NCBI RefSeq assembly: GCF_010726765.1
Contig: NZ_AP022601.1
Span: 1,116,001-1,180,000 of the forward strand
Length of the DNA stretch: 64,000 bases
From: Mycobacterium gallinarum
GTDB taxonomy: Bacteria > Actinomycetota > Actinomycetes > Mycobacteriales > Mycobacteriaceae
Reading direction: 5' to 3'
Below, piece by piece: positions 17,158-25,253 of the stretch. Both the position numbers and the translations under genes were made by a program. Each line of letters opens with the position of its first letter. Position 1 is the stretch's first letter. The notes under the pieces are model-generated. The model made no database searches. It was not told the origin of the DNA and was given only the letters and a program-made list of their open reading frames with translations.

Positions 17158-18338
17158 GTACCCCGCGCATCGTCGCCACCGAGTTCGGCGGACCGGACAC
17201 CGCCCCGCTGCTTCTTCTCGGGCCATCACTGGGCACCTCTGCCACCACCTTGTGGAGCCGGGCCGCAGCCCAATTGACTGACAAATGGCGCGTTGTCGGC
17301 TGGGACCTTCCAGGACATGGCCGCGGCGACATCACCGACGCCTTCACCCTTGCCGAACTCGCCGCAGGCGTCCTGGCGCTTGCCGACCAGTTCACCCGTG
17401 AGACATTCCATTACGCAGGTGATTCGGTCGGAGGCTGCGTCGGCCTGCAACTGTTGTTGGATGCCCCGCACCGTGTTGCGTCGGCCACCCTGCTGTGCAC
17501 AGGCGCGGTGATCGGCTCCCCGGATGCGTGGGCCGAACGCGCTGAAACCGTCCGCGCATCGGGAACCGAGACCCTGATCGCCACAGCGATGCAGCGGTGG
17601 TTCCCCAACGGCTTCGCGGAGCGCGAATCCGCCACCAGCTCGGCTCTGCTCGATGCTCTGCGTAGCGCCGACTCCGGCTCCTACGCCCAGGTGTGTGAGG
17701 CATTGGGTGGATTCGACGTCACCGACCGGCTGGCAGAGATCAGCACACCGGTCCTCGCTGTCGCGGGCAGTCAGGATATTGCCACTCCGCCGGATCACCT
17801 GCAGCGCATAGCCTCCGGCGTCAAGGACGGACGTTTGGTCGTGTTGGAAGGGGTGGGGCATCTCGCGCCCGCCGAGGTGCCGGAAAGAGTCGCGCAGCTG
17901 ATCACCGAACACGCACGCGCGGCGACCGCGCCGATTCCGGTCACCACCGACGAGGTGTACGCCGGTGGGCTTGCGGTTCGGCGTGAGGTCCTCGGTGACG
18001 CACACGTCGACCGGGCCATTGCGGCAACGACCGAATTCACCGCCGACTTTCAGCGGTTCATCACCGAATATGCCTGGGGCGCAATCTGGACGCGGCCGGG
18101 CCTGGACCGCCGCAGCAGGTCGCTGATCACACTGACAGCGTTGGTGGCGCGTGGACACCACGAGGAACTCAAGATGCATCTGCTCGCCGCCCGGCGCAAC
18201 GGGCTGTCCAACGACGAGATCAAGGAGCTGCTGATGCAGACCGCGATCTACTGCGGCGTGCCGGATGCCAACACCGCGTTCCGGATCGCCGCTGACGTAC
18301 TGCCGGGCTTCGACATTGACAAGGGGGAGAGGGCGTGA
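17154..18338 (+). CDS. pcaL: PcaL: fused 3-oxoadipate enol-lactonase and 4-carboxymuconolactone decarboxylase
   Basis: A 394-residue fusion covering two pathway steps. Residues 1 to about 255 are an alpha/beta hydrolase (PcaD part): oxyanion region LGPSLGTSATTLW, nucleophile elbow AGDSVGG, acid in GSQDIATPP, His in GVGHLAP. Residues about 270-394 are the decarboxylase (PcaC part) of the AhpD/CMD fold: GLAVRREVLGDAHVDRAI, WGAIWTRPGLDRRSRSLIT and the closing ALVARGHHEELKMHLLAA. The PcaL fusion is the usual form in actinobacteria such as Rhodococcus and Streptomyces. It should turn 4-carboxymuconolactone into 3-oxoadipate. Confidence 0.93.
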   Translation: MSTPRIVATEFGGPDTAPLLLLGPSLGTSATTLWSRAAAQLTDKWRVVGWDLPGHGRGDITDAFTLAELAAGVLALADQFTRETFHYAGDSVGGCVGLQLLLDAPHRVASATLLCTGAVIGSPDAWAERAETVRASGTETLIATAMQRWFPNGFAERESATSSALLDALRSADSGSYAQVCEALGGFDVTDRLAEISTPVLAVAGSQDIATPPDHLQRIASGVKDGRLVVLEGVGHLAPAEVPERVAQLITEHARAATAPIPVTTDEVYAGGLAVRREVLGDAHVDRAIAATTEFTADFQRFITEYAWGAIWTRPGLDRRSRSLITLTALVARGHHEELKMHLLAARRNGLSNDEIKELLMQTAIYCGVPDANTAFRIAADVLPGFDIDKGERA

Positions 18339-19030
18339 GCCGCACCGAGATCTGCGATGTAGCGGAGCAAGCTGTCGCCGGCATCAATGATGGATCAACA
18401 GTTCTCGTCGGCGGATTCGGGATGGCGGGCATGCCGACCACACTGATCGACGCACTCATTCAACAGGGCGCGACCGACCTCACCATCGTCAGCAACAACG
18501 CGGGCAACGGCGACACCGGCCTGGCCGCGCTGCTCGCCGCCGGTCGCGTCACCAAGGTCATCTGCTCGTTTCCCCGACAGGCGGATTCGTATGTCTTCGA
18601 CGAGCTGTACCGCGCCGGCAAGGTTGCGCTCGAGGTGGTTCCGCAGGGAAACCTGGCAGAGCGGATCAGGGCGGCGGGTGCGGGGATCGGCGCGTTCTTC
18701 TGCCCAACCGGCGTCGGCACGCCCCTTGCTGAAGGGAAGGAGACCCGAACCATCGACGGCAGAGATTACGTACTGGAATATCCGATTCGGGGCGACGTCG
18801 CGCTGATCGGCGCCCATATCGGCGACCGGGCGGGGAATTTGTTGTACCGCAAGACTGCTCGCAATTTCGGTCCGGTGATGGCGACCGCGGCGTCGCTCAC
18901 CATCGCCGAGGTGTCCCGGGTGGTCGAAGCGGGATCGATCGATCCTGAAGTCGTCGTCACCCCCGGAATCTTCGTAGACCGCATCCTCGACCTTTCGGCC
19001 GACCGACGTATGAGGGAGGAGGCGTCGTGA
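18335..19030 (+). CDS. pcaI: 3-Oxoadipate CoA-transferase subunit A
   Basis: A 231-residue alpha subunit of a family I CoA-transferase that moves CoA from succinyl-CoA to 3-oxoadipate. It shows the family's N-terminal VLVGGFGMAGMPTTLIDAL, the SNNAGNGDTG loop, and the later GVGTPLAEGKE block. Start GTG overlaps the pcaL stop by four bases and its stop overlaps pcaJ by four. Related transferases for acetoacetate look similar; the position directly after pcaL decides the call. Confidence 0.92.
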   Translation: MSRTEICDVAEQAVAGINDGSTVLVGGFGMAGMPTTLIDALIQQGATDLTIVSNNAGNGDTGLAALLAAGRVTKVICSFPRQADSYVFDELYRAGKVALEVVPQGNLAERIRAAGAGIGAFFCPTGVGTPLAEGKETRTIDGRDYVLEYPIRGDVALIGAHIGDRAGNLLYRKTARNFGPVMATAASLTIAEVSRVVEAGSIDPEVVVTPGIFVDRILDLSADRRMREEAS

Positions 19031-19713
19031 CGCTCCACGTCCCAAGTCGTACCATCACCGTCGAGCATCTGGATCGCGGTCCGCTCGACCGCCGCGAACT
19101 GGCGGCGGTCATCGCCCGCGATATCCCGTCCGGTTCATACGTCAACCTCGGGATCGGACAACCTACGACGGTCGCCGAATACTTGTCGCCGGAGGCAGGT
19201 GTGGTGCTGCACACCGAGAACGGCATGCTCGGCATGGGCGGCGAAGCGGTCGGTGATGAGATCGACGCGGATCTGACGAATGCGGGCAAGGTGCCGGTCA
19301 CCGAAACCCCTGGCGCATCGTACTTTCATCACGCCGACTCGTTTGCGATGATGCGCGGCGGCCATCTCGACGTATGCGTGCTCGGTGCATTTCAGGTCAG
19401 TCGGGACGGCGATCTGGCCAATTGGCACACCGGTGCGGCCGACGCCATTCCGGCGGTCGGTGGCGCCATGGATTTGGCCATCGGCGCGAAAAGTGTGTTC
19501 GTCATGATGAATTTGTTCGCCAAGGACGGCAAGCCGAAGCTGGTGCCGCAGTGCACCTATCCGCTCACCGGCACCAGGTGCGTCAGCCGCGTCTACACCG
19601 ACCACGCGGTGTTCGCGATCGACTCCGGTGATAACGGCGGCATACGTGTATTGGAGACATTCGGGTCCACCGTCGAGGCGCTGGCCGAACGAATGTCGGT
19701 GCCGCTCAACTAA
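19027..19713 (+). CDS. pcaJ: 3-Oxoadipate CoA-transferase subunit B
   Basis: A 228-residue beta subunit that carries the catalytic glutamate: VVLHTENGMLGMG holds the ENG motif whose Glu forms the CoA thioester. Other conserved parts are NLGIGQPTTVAEYL, HADSFAMMRGGHLDVCVLGAFQV and KLVPQCTYPLTGTRCVSRVYTD. It is the last visible gene of the pca operon; the thiolase pcaF, needed to split 3-oxoadipyl-CoA to succinyl-CoA and acetyl-CoA, is not in the window. Its stop overlaps the end of the opposite-strand membrane gene by four bases. Confidence 0.93.
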   Translation: MTLHVPSRTITVEHLDRGPLDRRELAAVIARDIPSGSYVNLGIGQPTTVAEYLSPEAGVVLHTENGMLGMGGEAVGDEIDADLTNAGKVPVTETPGASYFHHADSFAMMRGGHLDVCVLGAFQVSRDGDLANWHTGAADAIPAVGGAMDLAIGAKSVFVMMNLFAKDGKPKLVPQCTYPLTGTRCVSRVYTDHAVFAIDSGDNGGIRVLETFGSTVEALAERMSVPLN

Positions 19714-20609
19714 CGTCGCGGCGCTGCTTCGGCTCGAGCTCCTCGGATGGAGACCCGCTCGTCGGTGCTGGCCACCGAGTAGCAGATTGCTGTCGCGACG
19801 ATCGTGGGCAGCACGAACGTCAAGGTCAGGACGAACGCGATCAGACCGGCGGCCGGATCTGTCAACCAGGGCTTGGGGATTCGGGCGAGGCTGACCGCCA
19901 GCCAGGACGCGCCGATCGCCAGAATCACCGTGGCAATGGTGGCGACCTTGATCGAGCGGAGTGCCAGACGGGTCGGTGCGCCGCTGTCGGCCAACGATCT
20001 GCGCAGCGTCTTGGTCCGGACGTACACAAGCACGAAATCCGAGATGATGACCAGCGCGGCAGTCGCGATGATGATGCCGGTGACCCAGATCTCGGGCCTG
20101 CGGCCGTACATGAAACGCAAATAGTCGACGGCGGTTTCGGAGAGGATCAGCGTCGTCGTCATGGCGGCGGCGAACGTCAGCCAGCCACCCAGATCGGCGA
20201 GAAAGCAGTAGGCGCCGACGTCCTCGGGGTCTTGTTCGGACACCCTGTTGACCGCATGACTTGCGAGCATCCAGCCCAGTCCGCCGAACAGGGCCGTCGC
20301 GCCCGCGGCGAGCATTCCCGTCGACACTGCACCCTGCGTCCACGCGATCGCGCAGATGCCGCGCGCATCGCCCTCGGCAGGCACCTGGCTGCCGGTGATC
20401 AGGCTGAACAGGAAGCTGGACAGCATCAGGATCAGCACCGCGGAGGAGAACAGTGCGAGCGTGTGAATGCTCTCGCGGCTCTTCTTGTCCATCAGCAGAG
20501 CGATCGCGGTGATGAGGAAGCCACCGAGCACGCCTGCGAATTGGGAGTGCGAGGCCGCGGACGACAGCACGCTCCATTGATCGGACGTGCAGAATTCGTC
20601 CGGATTCAC
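19710..20609 (-). CDS. Uncharacterised integral membrane protein
   Basis: A 299-residue protein with about seven to eight hydrophobic segments and a polar N-terminus. I recognise no named family. The first segment holds SQFAGVLGGFLITAIALLMD, and long helices follow at LALFSSAVLILMLSSFLFSL, AAAMTTTLILS, GIIIATAALVIISDFVLVYV and IATVILAIGASWLAVSLA. It converges on pcaJ and shares four bases with its end, so no terminator fits between them. There is nothing to tie it to the catabolic operon, and it may mark the right border of the inserted block. Confidence 0.75.
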   Translation of the reverse strand: MNPDEFCTSDQWSVLSSAASHSQFAGVLGGFLITAIALLMDKKSRESIHTLALFSSAVLILMLSSFLFSLITGSQVPAEGDARGICAIAWTQGAVSTGMLAAGATALFGGLGWMLASHAVNRVSEQDPEDVGAYCFLADLGGWLTFAAAMTTTLILSETAVDYLRFMYGRRPEIWVTGIIIATAALVIISDFVLVYVRTKTLRRSLADSGAPTRLALRSIKVATIATVILAIGASWLAVSLARIPKPWLTDPAAGLIAFVLTLTFVLPTIVATAICYSVASTDERVSIRGARAEAAPRR

Positions 20610-20649
20610 GATCGACTTGAGGAGCTCAGGTCGTCAGACGGCGCCAGGA

Positions 20650-21198
20650 CTAGTTGTCGCGACGGGTCTCGACCGTCTCGTACTCCCCGGTGCGCTCGCC
20701 CTCGGGCTGGTTGACGGCGGCGAACACGTCGGTGTCAGCGCGCTCGTCGTCTCCGGAACGGTGCCGGGTGACCGGGGGTGCGTTGCGGTCGACGAGCCAG
20801 CGGCCGATGGTGACGCCAAGGAGGGCCACCAGGAACACGAGCAAGGCGGTGAACGCCGCGAAGGTGGTGAGCTCGTTGATCAGCCCCTCGACGTAGAGGG
20901 ACTTGTAGAAGAGGTGGATGAACCACGCGACGGCGCCGCTGACGATGCCGGCGAACAGGCCGGCCAGCAGCCACGTCATGGACAGGTCGCCGCGGCGGTC
21001 CGGATCGGGATTGGCGCGGGCGTCCGCGCGGCCGTCGGCCAGGCCCCACACGAACACGATGACGGCGTAGATGATCACCAGAATGAGGCTGATCAGCCCG
21101 GCCCTGGTCTCCCACGCGTTGATCATCGCTCCCTGCAGCAATCGCACGATCACCATCAGGGCCGCGAACACCAGTCCGCGCAGCAACCACTTACTCAT
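20650..21198 (-). CDS. B-4DMT family membrane protein (Rv2536-like)
   Basis: A 182-residue protein with four membrane helices (LVFAALMVIVRLLQG, LISLILVIIYAVIVFVWGL, WLLAGLFAGIVSGAVAWFIH, AFTALLVFLVALLGVTIG) and a charged cytoplasmic tail after residue 140. It matches the small four-helix mycobacterial protein found beside pepQ, Rv2536 in M. tuberculosis; the family is named after a drug/metabolite-transporter relation, but no substrate is known. It is divergent from pepQ across only 33 bases, with overlapping leaderless-type promoters. Confidence 0.82.
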   Translation of the reverse strand: MSKWLLRGLVFAALMVIVRLLQGAMINAWETRAGLISLILVIIYAVIVFVWGLADGRADARANPDPDRRGDLSMTWLLAGLFAGIVSGAVAWFIHLFYKSLYVEGLINELTTFAAFTALLVFLVALLGVTIGRWLVDRNAPPVTRHRSGDDERADTDVFAAVNQPEGERTGEYETVETRRDN

Positions 21199-21206
21199 GA
21201 GGCCAC

Positions 21207-21223
21207 ACCTTAGCGAGTAGGTT
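21207..21223. promoter_or_regulatory. Back-to-back leaderless promoters for the B-4DMT gene and pepQ
   Basis: On the plus strand TAGGTT (21218-21223) lies eight bases before GTG 21232. On the minus strand TAAGGT (21212-21207) lies eight bases before ATG 21198. Both genes lack a Shine-Dalgarno. The two boxes are only five bases apart, so the polymerases must compete for the same DNA. Confidence 0.5.
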
Positions 21224-21231
21224 CAACAACC

Positions 21232-22326
21232 GTGACTATTTCACAGCGTCGGGACCGGCTGCGTGAGCGACTGGTCGCCGACGACCTGGACGCCATGCTG
21301 GTATCGGACCTGGTCAACGTCCGATATCTGTCCGGCTTCACGGGATCCAACGCAGCTCTGCTGATACGCGCGGAGGACCCGACACCGGTGCTGGCCACCG
21401 ACGGGCGCTACCGCACCCAGGCCGCGCAGCAGGCGCCCGACTCCGAACTCGTCATCGAACGGGCCTGCGGGCCGCACCTGGTTGCGCGCGCGGCGGCCGA
21501 CGGACTGTCCCGCGTCGGCTTCGAAAGTCATGTGGTGACCGTCGACATGTTCAGCGTGCTCGGCAAGGCTGCGGGAGACCGGACCGAACTGGTCCGGGCT
21601 TCGGGAACGGTGGAGGCGTTACGCGAGGTCAAGGACGCCGGCGAGATCGCGCTGTTGCGGTTGGCCTGTGAGGCCGCCGATGCGGCGCTGCACGATCTCG
21701 TCGAGCGGGGTGGGCTGCGTCCGGGCCGTACCGAGAAAGAGGTCGGCCGCGAACTCGAGGCGCTGATGCTGGATCACGGCGCCGACGGCAGGTCGTTCGA
21801 AACCATCGTGGCCGCCGGGCCGAACTCCGCAATCCCGCACCATCGGCCGACCGACGCGGTGCTGGCCGCGGGGGACTTCGTCAAGATCGACTTCGGGGCG
21901 CTGGTGTGCGGCTACCACTCCGACATGACCCGGACCTTCGTGTTGTCGCAGGCCGCCCAGTGGCAGCTCGACCTCTACGAACTGGTGGCGGCCGCGCAGC
22001 GGGCCGGCCGAGAGGCGCTCGCGCCCGGGGTCACGCTCTCCGATGTCGACGCGGCGTCGCGACAGATCATCGCCGACGCAGGTTATGCCGAGAACTTCGG
22101 TCATGGATTGGGGCACGGGGTCGGTTTGCAGATACACGAAGCGCCGGGTATCAGCGCGTCATCCGCCGGTACACTCCTTGCTGGCTCCGCGGTGACCGTG
22201 GAACCCGGTGTCTATCTGCCAGACCGCGGCGGCGTCCGAATCGAGGACACGCTTGTCGTCGGCAGTGACTCACACCCGAACCCTGACTTGCTCACCCGGT
22301 TCCCCAAGGAACTGGCGATCCTCTGA
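21232..22326 (+). CDS. pepQ: Xaa-Pro aminopeptidase/dipeptidase (M24B)
   Basis: A 364-residue cytosolic metallopeptidase with the creatinase (N-terminal, residues 1-125) and pita-bread (C-terminal) domains. The five metal ligands can be read off: D in VKIDFGALV, D in YHSDMTRTF, H in GHGLGHGVGLQIHEAP, E in TVEPGVYLP and E in VRIEDTLVV. It removes residues next to proline. The neighbours efp and nusB follow directly, as in other mycobacteria. The pairing with efp is notable because EF-P eases polyproline synthesis while this peptidase recycles proline-containing peptides. Confidence 0.95.
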   Translation: MTISQRRDRLRERLVADDLDAMLVSDLVNVRYLSGFTGSNAALLIRAEDPTPVLATDGRYRTQAAQQAPDSELVIERACGPHLVARAAADGLSRVGFESHVVTVDMFSVLGKAAGDRTELVRASGTVEALREVKDAGEIALLRLACEAADAALHDLVERGGLRPGRTEKEVGRELEALMLDHGADGRSFETIVAAGPNSAIPHHRPTDAVLAAGDFVKIDFGALVCGYHSDMTRTFVLSQAAQWQLDLYELVAAAQRAGREALAPGVTLSDVDAASRQIIADAGYAENFGHGLGHGVGLQIHEAPGISASSAGTLLAGSAVTVEPGVYLPDRGGVRIEDTLVVGSDSHPNPDLLTRFPKELAIL

Positions 22327-22344
22327 ACAGGAGAACAATCAACC

Positions 22345-22908
22345 GTGGCATCGACCGCCGACTTCAAGAACGGGCTCGTCCTCCAGATTGACGGCCAACT
22401 GTGGCAGATCACCGAATTCCAGCACGTCAAGCCGGGTAAGGGCCCCGCGTTCGTGCGTACCAAGCTCAAGAACGTGCTTTCGGGCAAAGTCGTCGACAAG
22501 ACCTACAACGCCGGTGTGAAGGTCGAGACCGCCACCGTCGACCGCCGCGACGCCACTTATCTGTACCGCGATGGCTCGGACTTCGTGTTCATGGACTCCG
22601 AGGACTACGAGCAGCACCCGCTGCCGGAGTCACTCGTCGGCGATGCCGCCAAGTTCCTGCTCGAGAGCCTTCCGGTACAGATCGCCTTCCACGACGGCGC
22701 GCCGCTGTATCTCGAACTGCCGGTCACCGTCGAACTCGAGGTCACCCACACCGAGCCGGGCCTGCAGGGCGACCGGTCTAGCGCGGGCACCAAACCCGCC
22801 ACCGTCGAGACCGGTGCGGAGATCCAGGTGCCGTTGTTCATCAACACCGGCGACAAGCTGAAGGTGGATTCGCGTGACGGCAGCTACCTGGGAAGGGTGA
22901 ATGCCTGA
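22345..22908 (+). CDS. efp: Elongation factor P
   Basis: 187 residues, three beta-barrel domains. It begins [21 protein letters not shown]; the tip loop [14 protein letters not shown] carries the Lys/Pro residues that reach the peptidyl-transferase centre of ribosomes stalled at polyproline. C-terminal [17 protein letters not shown] is canonical. GTG start at 22345, 18 bases after pepQ, with AGGAG upstream. It overlaps nusB by eight bases. Confidence 0.97.
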   Translation: MASTADFKNGLVLQIDGQLWQITEFQHVKPGKGPAFVRTKLKNVLSGKVVDKTYNAGVKVETATVDRRDATYLYRDGSDFVFMDSEDYEQHPLPESLVGDAAKFLLESLPVQIAFHDGAPLYLELPVTVELEVTHTEPGLQGDRSSAGTKPATVETGAEIQVPLFINTGDKLKVDSRDGSYLGRVNA

Positions 22909-23470
22909 CTTCCGGGGCGTGGGGGAACCTCCCGCGCGAAGCGCAGGGGGACGAAGCGACGGGAAAAATCCCCGGGGGGATGGGAGAAATCGGCGATCCG
23001 ACCGTGGCCGCCATCAGGCCAGGAAGCGCGCCGTCGACCTGCTCTTCGAAGCCGAGGCGCGCGGGATCACGCCCGCGGAGGTCGCCGAGTCGCGTAGCGC
23101 CCTGTCTCAGACGCAGTCCGACGTTTCACCGCTGAATCCGTACACGGTGACGGTGGCGCGCGGGGTCACCGAACACACCGCGCACATCGACGAACTGATC
23201 GCTGCGCATCTGCAGGGGTGGACGCTGGACCGGCTGCCGGCTGTCGACCGGGCGATCCTGCGGGTGGCGGTGTGGGAACTGCTGCACGCCGAGGATGTTC
23301 CCGAACCGGTTGCCGTCGACGAAGCCGTCGAACTGGCCAAGCAGTTGTCCACCGACGACTCACCGGGTTTCGTCAACGGTGTGCTGGGTCAGGTGATGTT
23401 GGTGACACCGCAGATCCGGGCGGCCGCAGAAGCTGTTCGGGGAACGGGCGATTCGGGCGTCGGGACGTAA
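22901..23470 (+). CDS. nusB: Transcription antitermination factor NusB with an inserted N-terminal segment
   Basis: The all-helical NusB domain ([20 protein letters not shown] onwards, with the [16 protein letters not shown] and [12 protein letters not shown] blocks) is normal from residue 34. NusB with S10 (NusE) binds boxA in rRNA leaders. Mycobacterial NusB usually begins with a few residues and then [11 protein letters not shown]. Here about 27 residues ([14 protein letters not shown] to GDGRN) are inserted after MPD, encoded by a hairpin-rich GC tract. The insert keeps frame and precedes the first helix, so function is probably kept. ATG 22901 overlaps efp by eight bases; an internal start after the insert is not obvious. 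Confidence 0.95.
   Translation: MPDFRGVGEPPARSAGGRSDGKNPRGDGRNRRSDRGRHQARKRAVDLLFEAEARGITPAEVAESRSALSQTQSDVSPLNPYTVTVARGVTEHTAHIDELIAAHLQGWTLDRLPAVDRAILRVAVWELLHAEDVPEPVAVDEAVELAKQLSTDDSPGFVNGVLGQVMLVTPQIRAAAEAVRGTGDSGVGT
22910..22990 (+). repeat. In-frame GC-rich insertion in nusB, related to elements in pyrB and the 178-residue gene
   Basis: About 81 bases that homologous NusB proteins do not have. It can fold into several hairpins: CCTCCCGCGC-GAA-GCGCAGGGGG (22928-22950, one mismatch and one G-T pair), CGGG around AAAAAT with CCCCG (22960-22974), and ATCCCC with GGGGAT around 22968-22982. The part GCAGG, GGGA, CGAAGCGAC, GGG (22943-22963) matches the centre of the elements at 27537 and 29854. 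Borders are estimated from where the NusB sequence resumes. Confidence 0.6.
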
Positions 23471-24025
23471 ATGGGAGTACCGCAGGACTGGGCGCCGTAC
23501 TCGAGTATGGACGAGGCGGCCAAGGTATACCTGCGTGATCCCGAACTGGCGCTGGACCAATTGCGTTCTGTCATCGACCTTCCCGCGATCAAGTCGTTCA
23601 TCATGTCGCGCGGATTCAGCGACGGGTCGTGGGGTGACACCGACGAAAACCCGGTGTGGCAGGAGGTGGTGCTCACCGACGGGCACCGGCTGATCATCTG
23701 GCGCGCGGACGACGAGTCGTCGATTGTCGACGAGCGCGAGCGCCGGGTGCTCAACGCGTCTGTGCGCACGATCCTGCTGTCGACCATCACCGACCATGTG
23801 CTCACCACCGAGTACGAGGCGCTTGACGATGGCACCCGCAGGCTTTCGGAGGTCCGACTGCGGATGTACACCCAACTCGTCACCCGATCGCGGCAGAAGT
23901 CGGTGACCGAGACCGACATCTATTGCGAGTCGTTCCGCTACTACAAGTCGGTCGACAACGGTGGCCTGGCCCAGATGCAGCGTCTACTCCAGTTCGGCCG
24001 GGTGCTCTCGCGCTGCATCGAATAG
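23471..24025 (+). CDS. Conserved hypothetical protein downstream of nusB
   Basis: A 184-residue soluble protein, no signal peptide or membrane segment. It is alpha/beta with many acidic and aromatic residues (DWAPYSSMDEAAKVYLRDPE at the start; VWQEVVLTDGHRLIIWRADD; TEYEALDDGTRRLSEVRLRM near the middle; CESFRYYKSVDNGGLAQMQR near the end). I do not recognise a family. It starts on the base after the nusB stop, so it is probably co-transcribed with pepQ-efp-nusB. It ends eight bases from the convergent monooxygenase gene. Confidence 0.75.
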   Translation: MGVPQDWAPYSSMDEAAKVYLRDPELALDQLRSVIDLPAIKSFIMSRGFSDGSWGDTDENPVWQEVVLTDGHRLIIWRADDESSIVDERERRVLNASVRTILLSTITDHVLTTEYEALDDGTRRLSEVRLRMYTQLVTRSRQKSVTETDIYCESFRYYKSVDNGGLAQMQRLLQFGRVLSRCIE

Positions 24026-24032
24026 CGTTCCA

Positions 24033-25238
24033 TCAGGAATAGTCCGGAAGCTCAATCGATTCCGCCGTGTTGAACCAGAGCTTGGCGGCGATCGGTCGGA
24101 ACGGCCAGCGTTGCATCCACTTCATCACCAGGGCGGTGATCGCGATGTCGGATTCCGTCTTCGGCGCGAACCGTGCGAGGCTGTTCGGCAGGTCCTGACA
24201 CCTGTCGACATACGGGCGCATGACGGATTCGTAGCGTCGAAGTGACTCCTGAATACGCTCGCCGTCAAAACCATCCGCGGGCCCGAGTTCACCCGCCAAG
24301 ACGTACGCGCCGACGAGCGCGAGGCTGGTGCCCATGCCGCTCAGCGGTGATGCGCAGTACCCCGCATCGCCGACCAAGGTGACGCGACCCGACGACCAGG
24401 ACGGCATGTGGACCTGGGCGAGGGAATCGAAGTAGAAGTCGTCGGCCTCCTGGGCGGCGGCCAGCAGCGCGTCGCATTCCCATCCCGCTCCGGCGAATCG
24501 TTCGACGAGAATTTGGCGCTGCCCATCGAGATCACGTCGGTCGAACGTAAGAGGCTCTGACTGAAACGTGAACCCGGCCTTGGCGATCGCCGGGTCGCGT
24601 GACGGGCGCATCGAGGCGTTGATGCCGCCGGGCGCCTGGTAGATCACGAACCAGCCGCCCAGTCCGACACGATCGGGGGCCGAGAACCAAGCGTTGTAGC
24701 CGCCGACCGGCTTGACGAACCGTTCCTCCGGCCCGAAGACGAGCCGCCGCACCGCGGAATGCGGGCCGTCAGCGCCGACGACGAGGTCCGCACGCACCGT
24801 CGTTGCGTCGGCCAAGGTCACCTCGATCGCGTTGTCGGACTGCTTCACCTCCGAAATGTTTGTTCCAAAGCGGTATTCGGCACTTTCCCGAGTGGCGTGG
24901 TACAACACGTCGACGAGATCGCCGCGCAGGATCTCCAATTTGGACACCAGTCCGTTGCCGTCGAACGCGGTCACCGGCATCTCGGCGCGTCTGCTGCCGT
25001 CGCGCTTCACCCAGGCGGCGCCGGCTTGCTTGACTGCCCGGGCGCGCATCTCGTCGATCAGGCCCATCCGTTCGACGACCTCGCCGCCGGCGCCACGCAG
25101 GTCGACAGTCTGACCGCCGGGTCGGATCCCGGGCGCGATCTCCACGACGATGACCCGATATCCGTTGCGGGTCAGCCAGAATGCCAGTGCGGGGCCCGCG
25201 ATTCCGGCGCCGCTGATCACCACCGTGGGCTGGGTCAT
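24033..25238 (-). CDS. FAD-dependent monooxygenase (PHBH fold)
   Basis: A 401-residue flavoprotein. FAD/NADPH motifs: GAGIAGPALAFWLTRNG at residue 10 with VVEIAP ending the second strand; DG motif VVGADGPHSAVRRLVFG near 160-175; GD motif RVTLVGDAGYCASPLSGMG near 290. This combination is typical of TetX-like and other aromatic or macrolide-type hydroxylases that act on a small organic substrate. The substrate is not deducible. The upstream gene on the same strand is a serine hydrolase 15 bases away; together they may process an ester or ring compound. That pairing is context only. Confidence 0.88.
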   Translation of the reverse strand: MTQPTVVISGAGIAGPALAFWLTRNGYRVIVVEIAPGIRPGGQTVDLRGAGGEVVERMGLIDEMRARAVKQAGAAWVKRDGSRRAEMPVTAFDGNGLVSKLEILRGDLVDVLYHATRESAEYRFGTNISEVKQSDNAIEVTLADATTVRADLVVGADGPHSAVRRLVFGPEERFVKPVGGYNAWFSAPDRVGLGGWFVIYQAPGGINASMRPSRDPAIAKAGFTFQSEPLTFDRRDLDGQRQILVERFAGAGWECDALLAAAQEADDFYFDSLAQVHMPSWSSGRVTLVGDAGYCASPLSGMGTSLALVGAYVLAGELGPADGFDGERIQESLRRYESVMRPYVDRCQDLPNSLARFAPKTESDIAITALVMKWMQRWPFRPIAAKLWFNTAESIELPDYS

Positions 25239-25253
25239 GCCATCACCGCCGCG

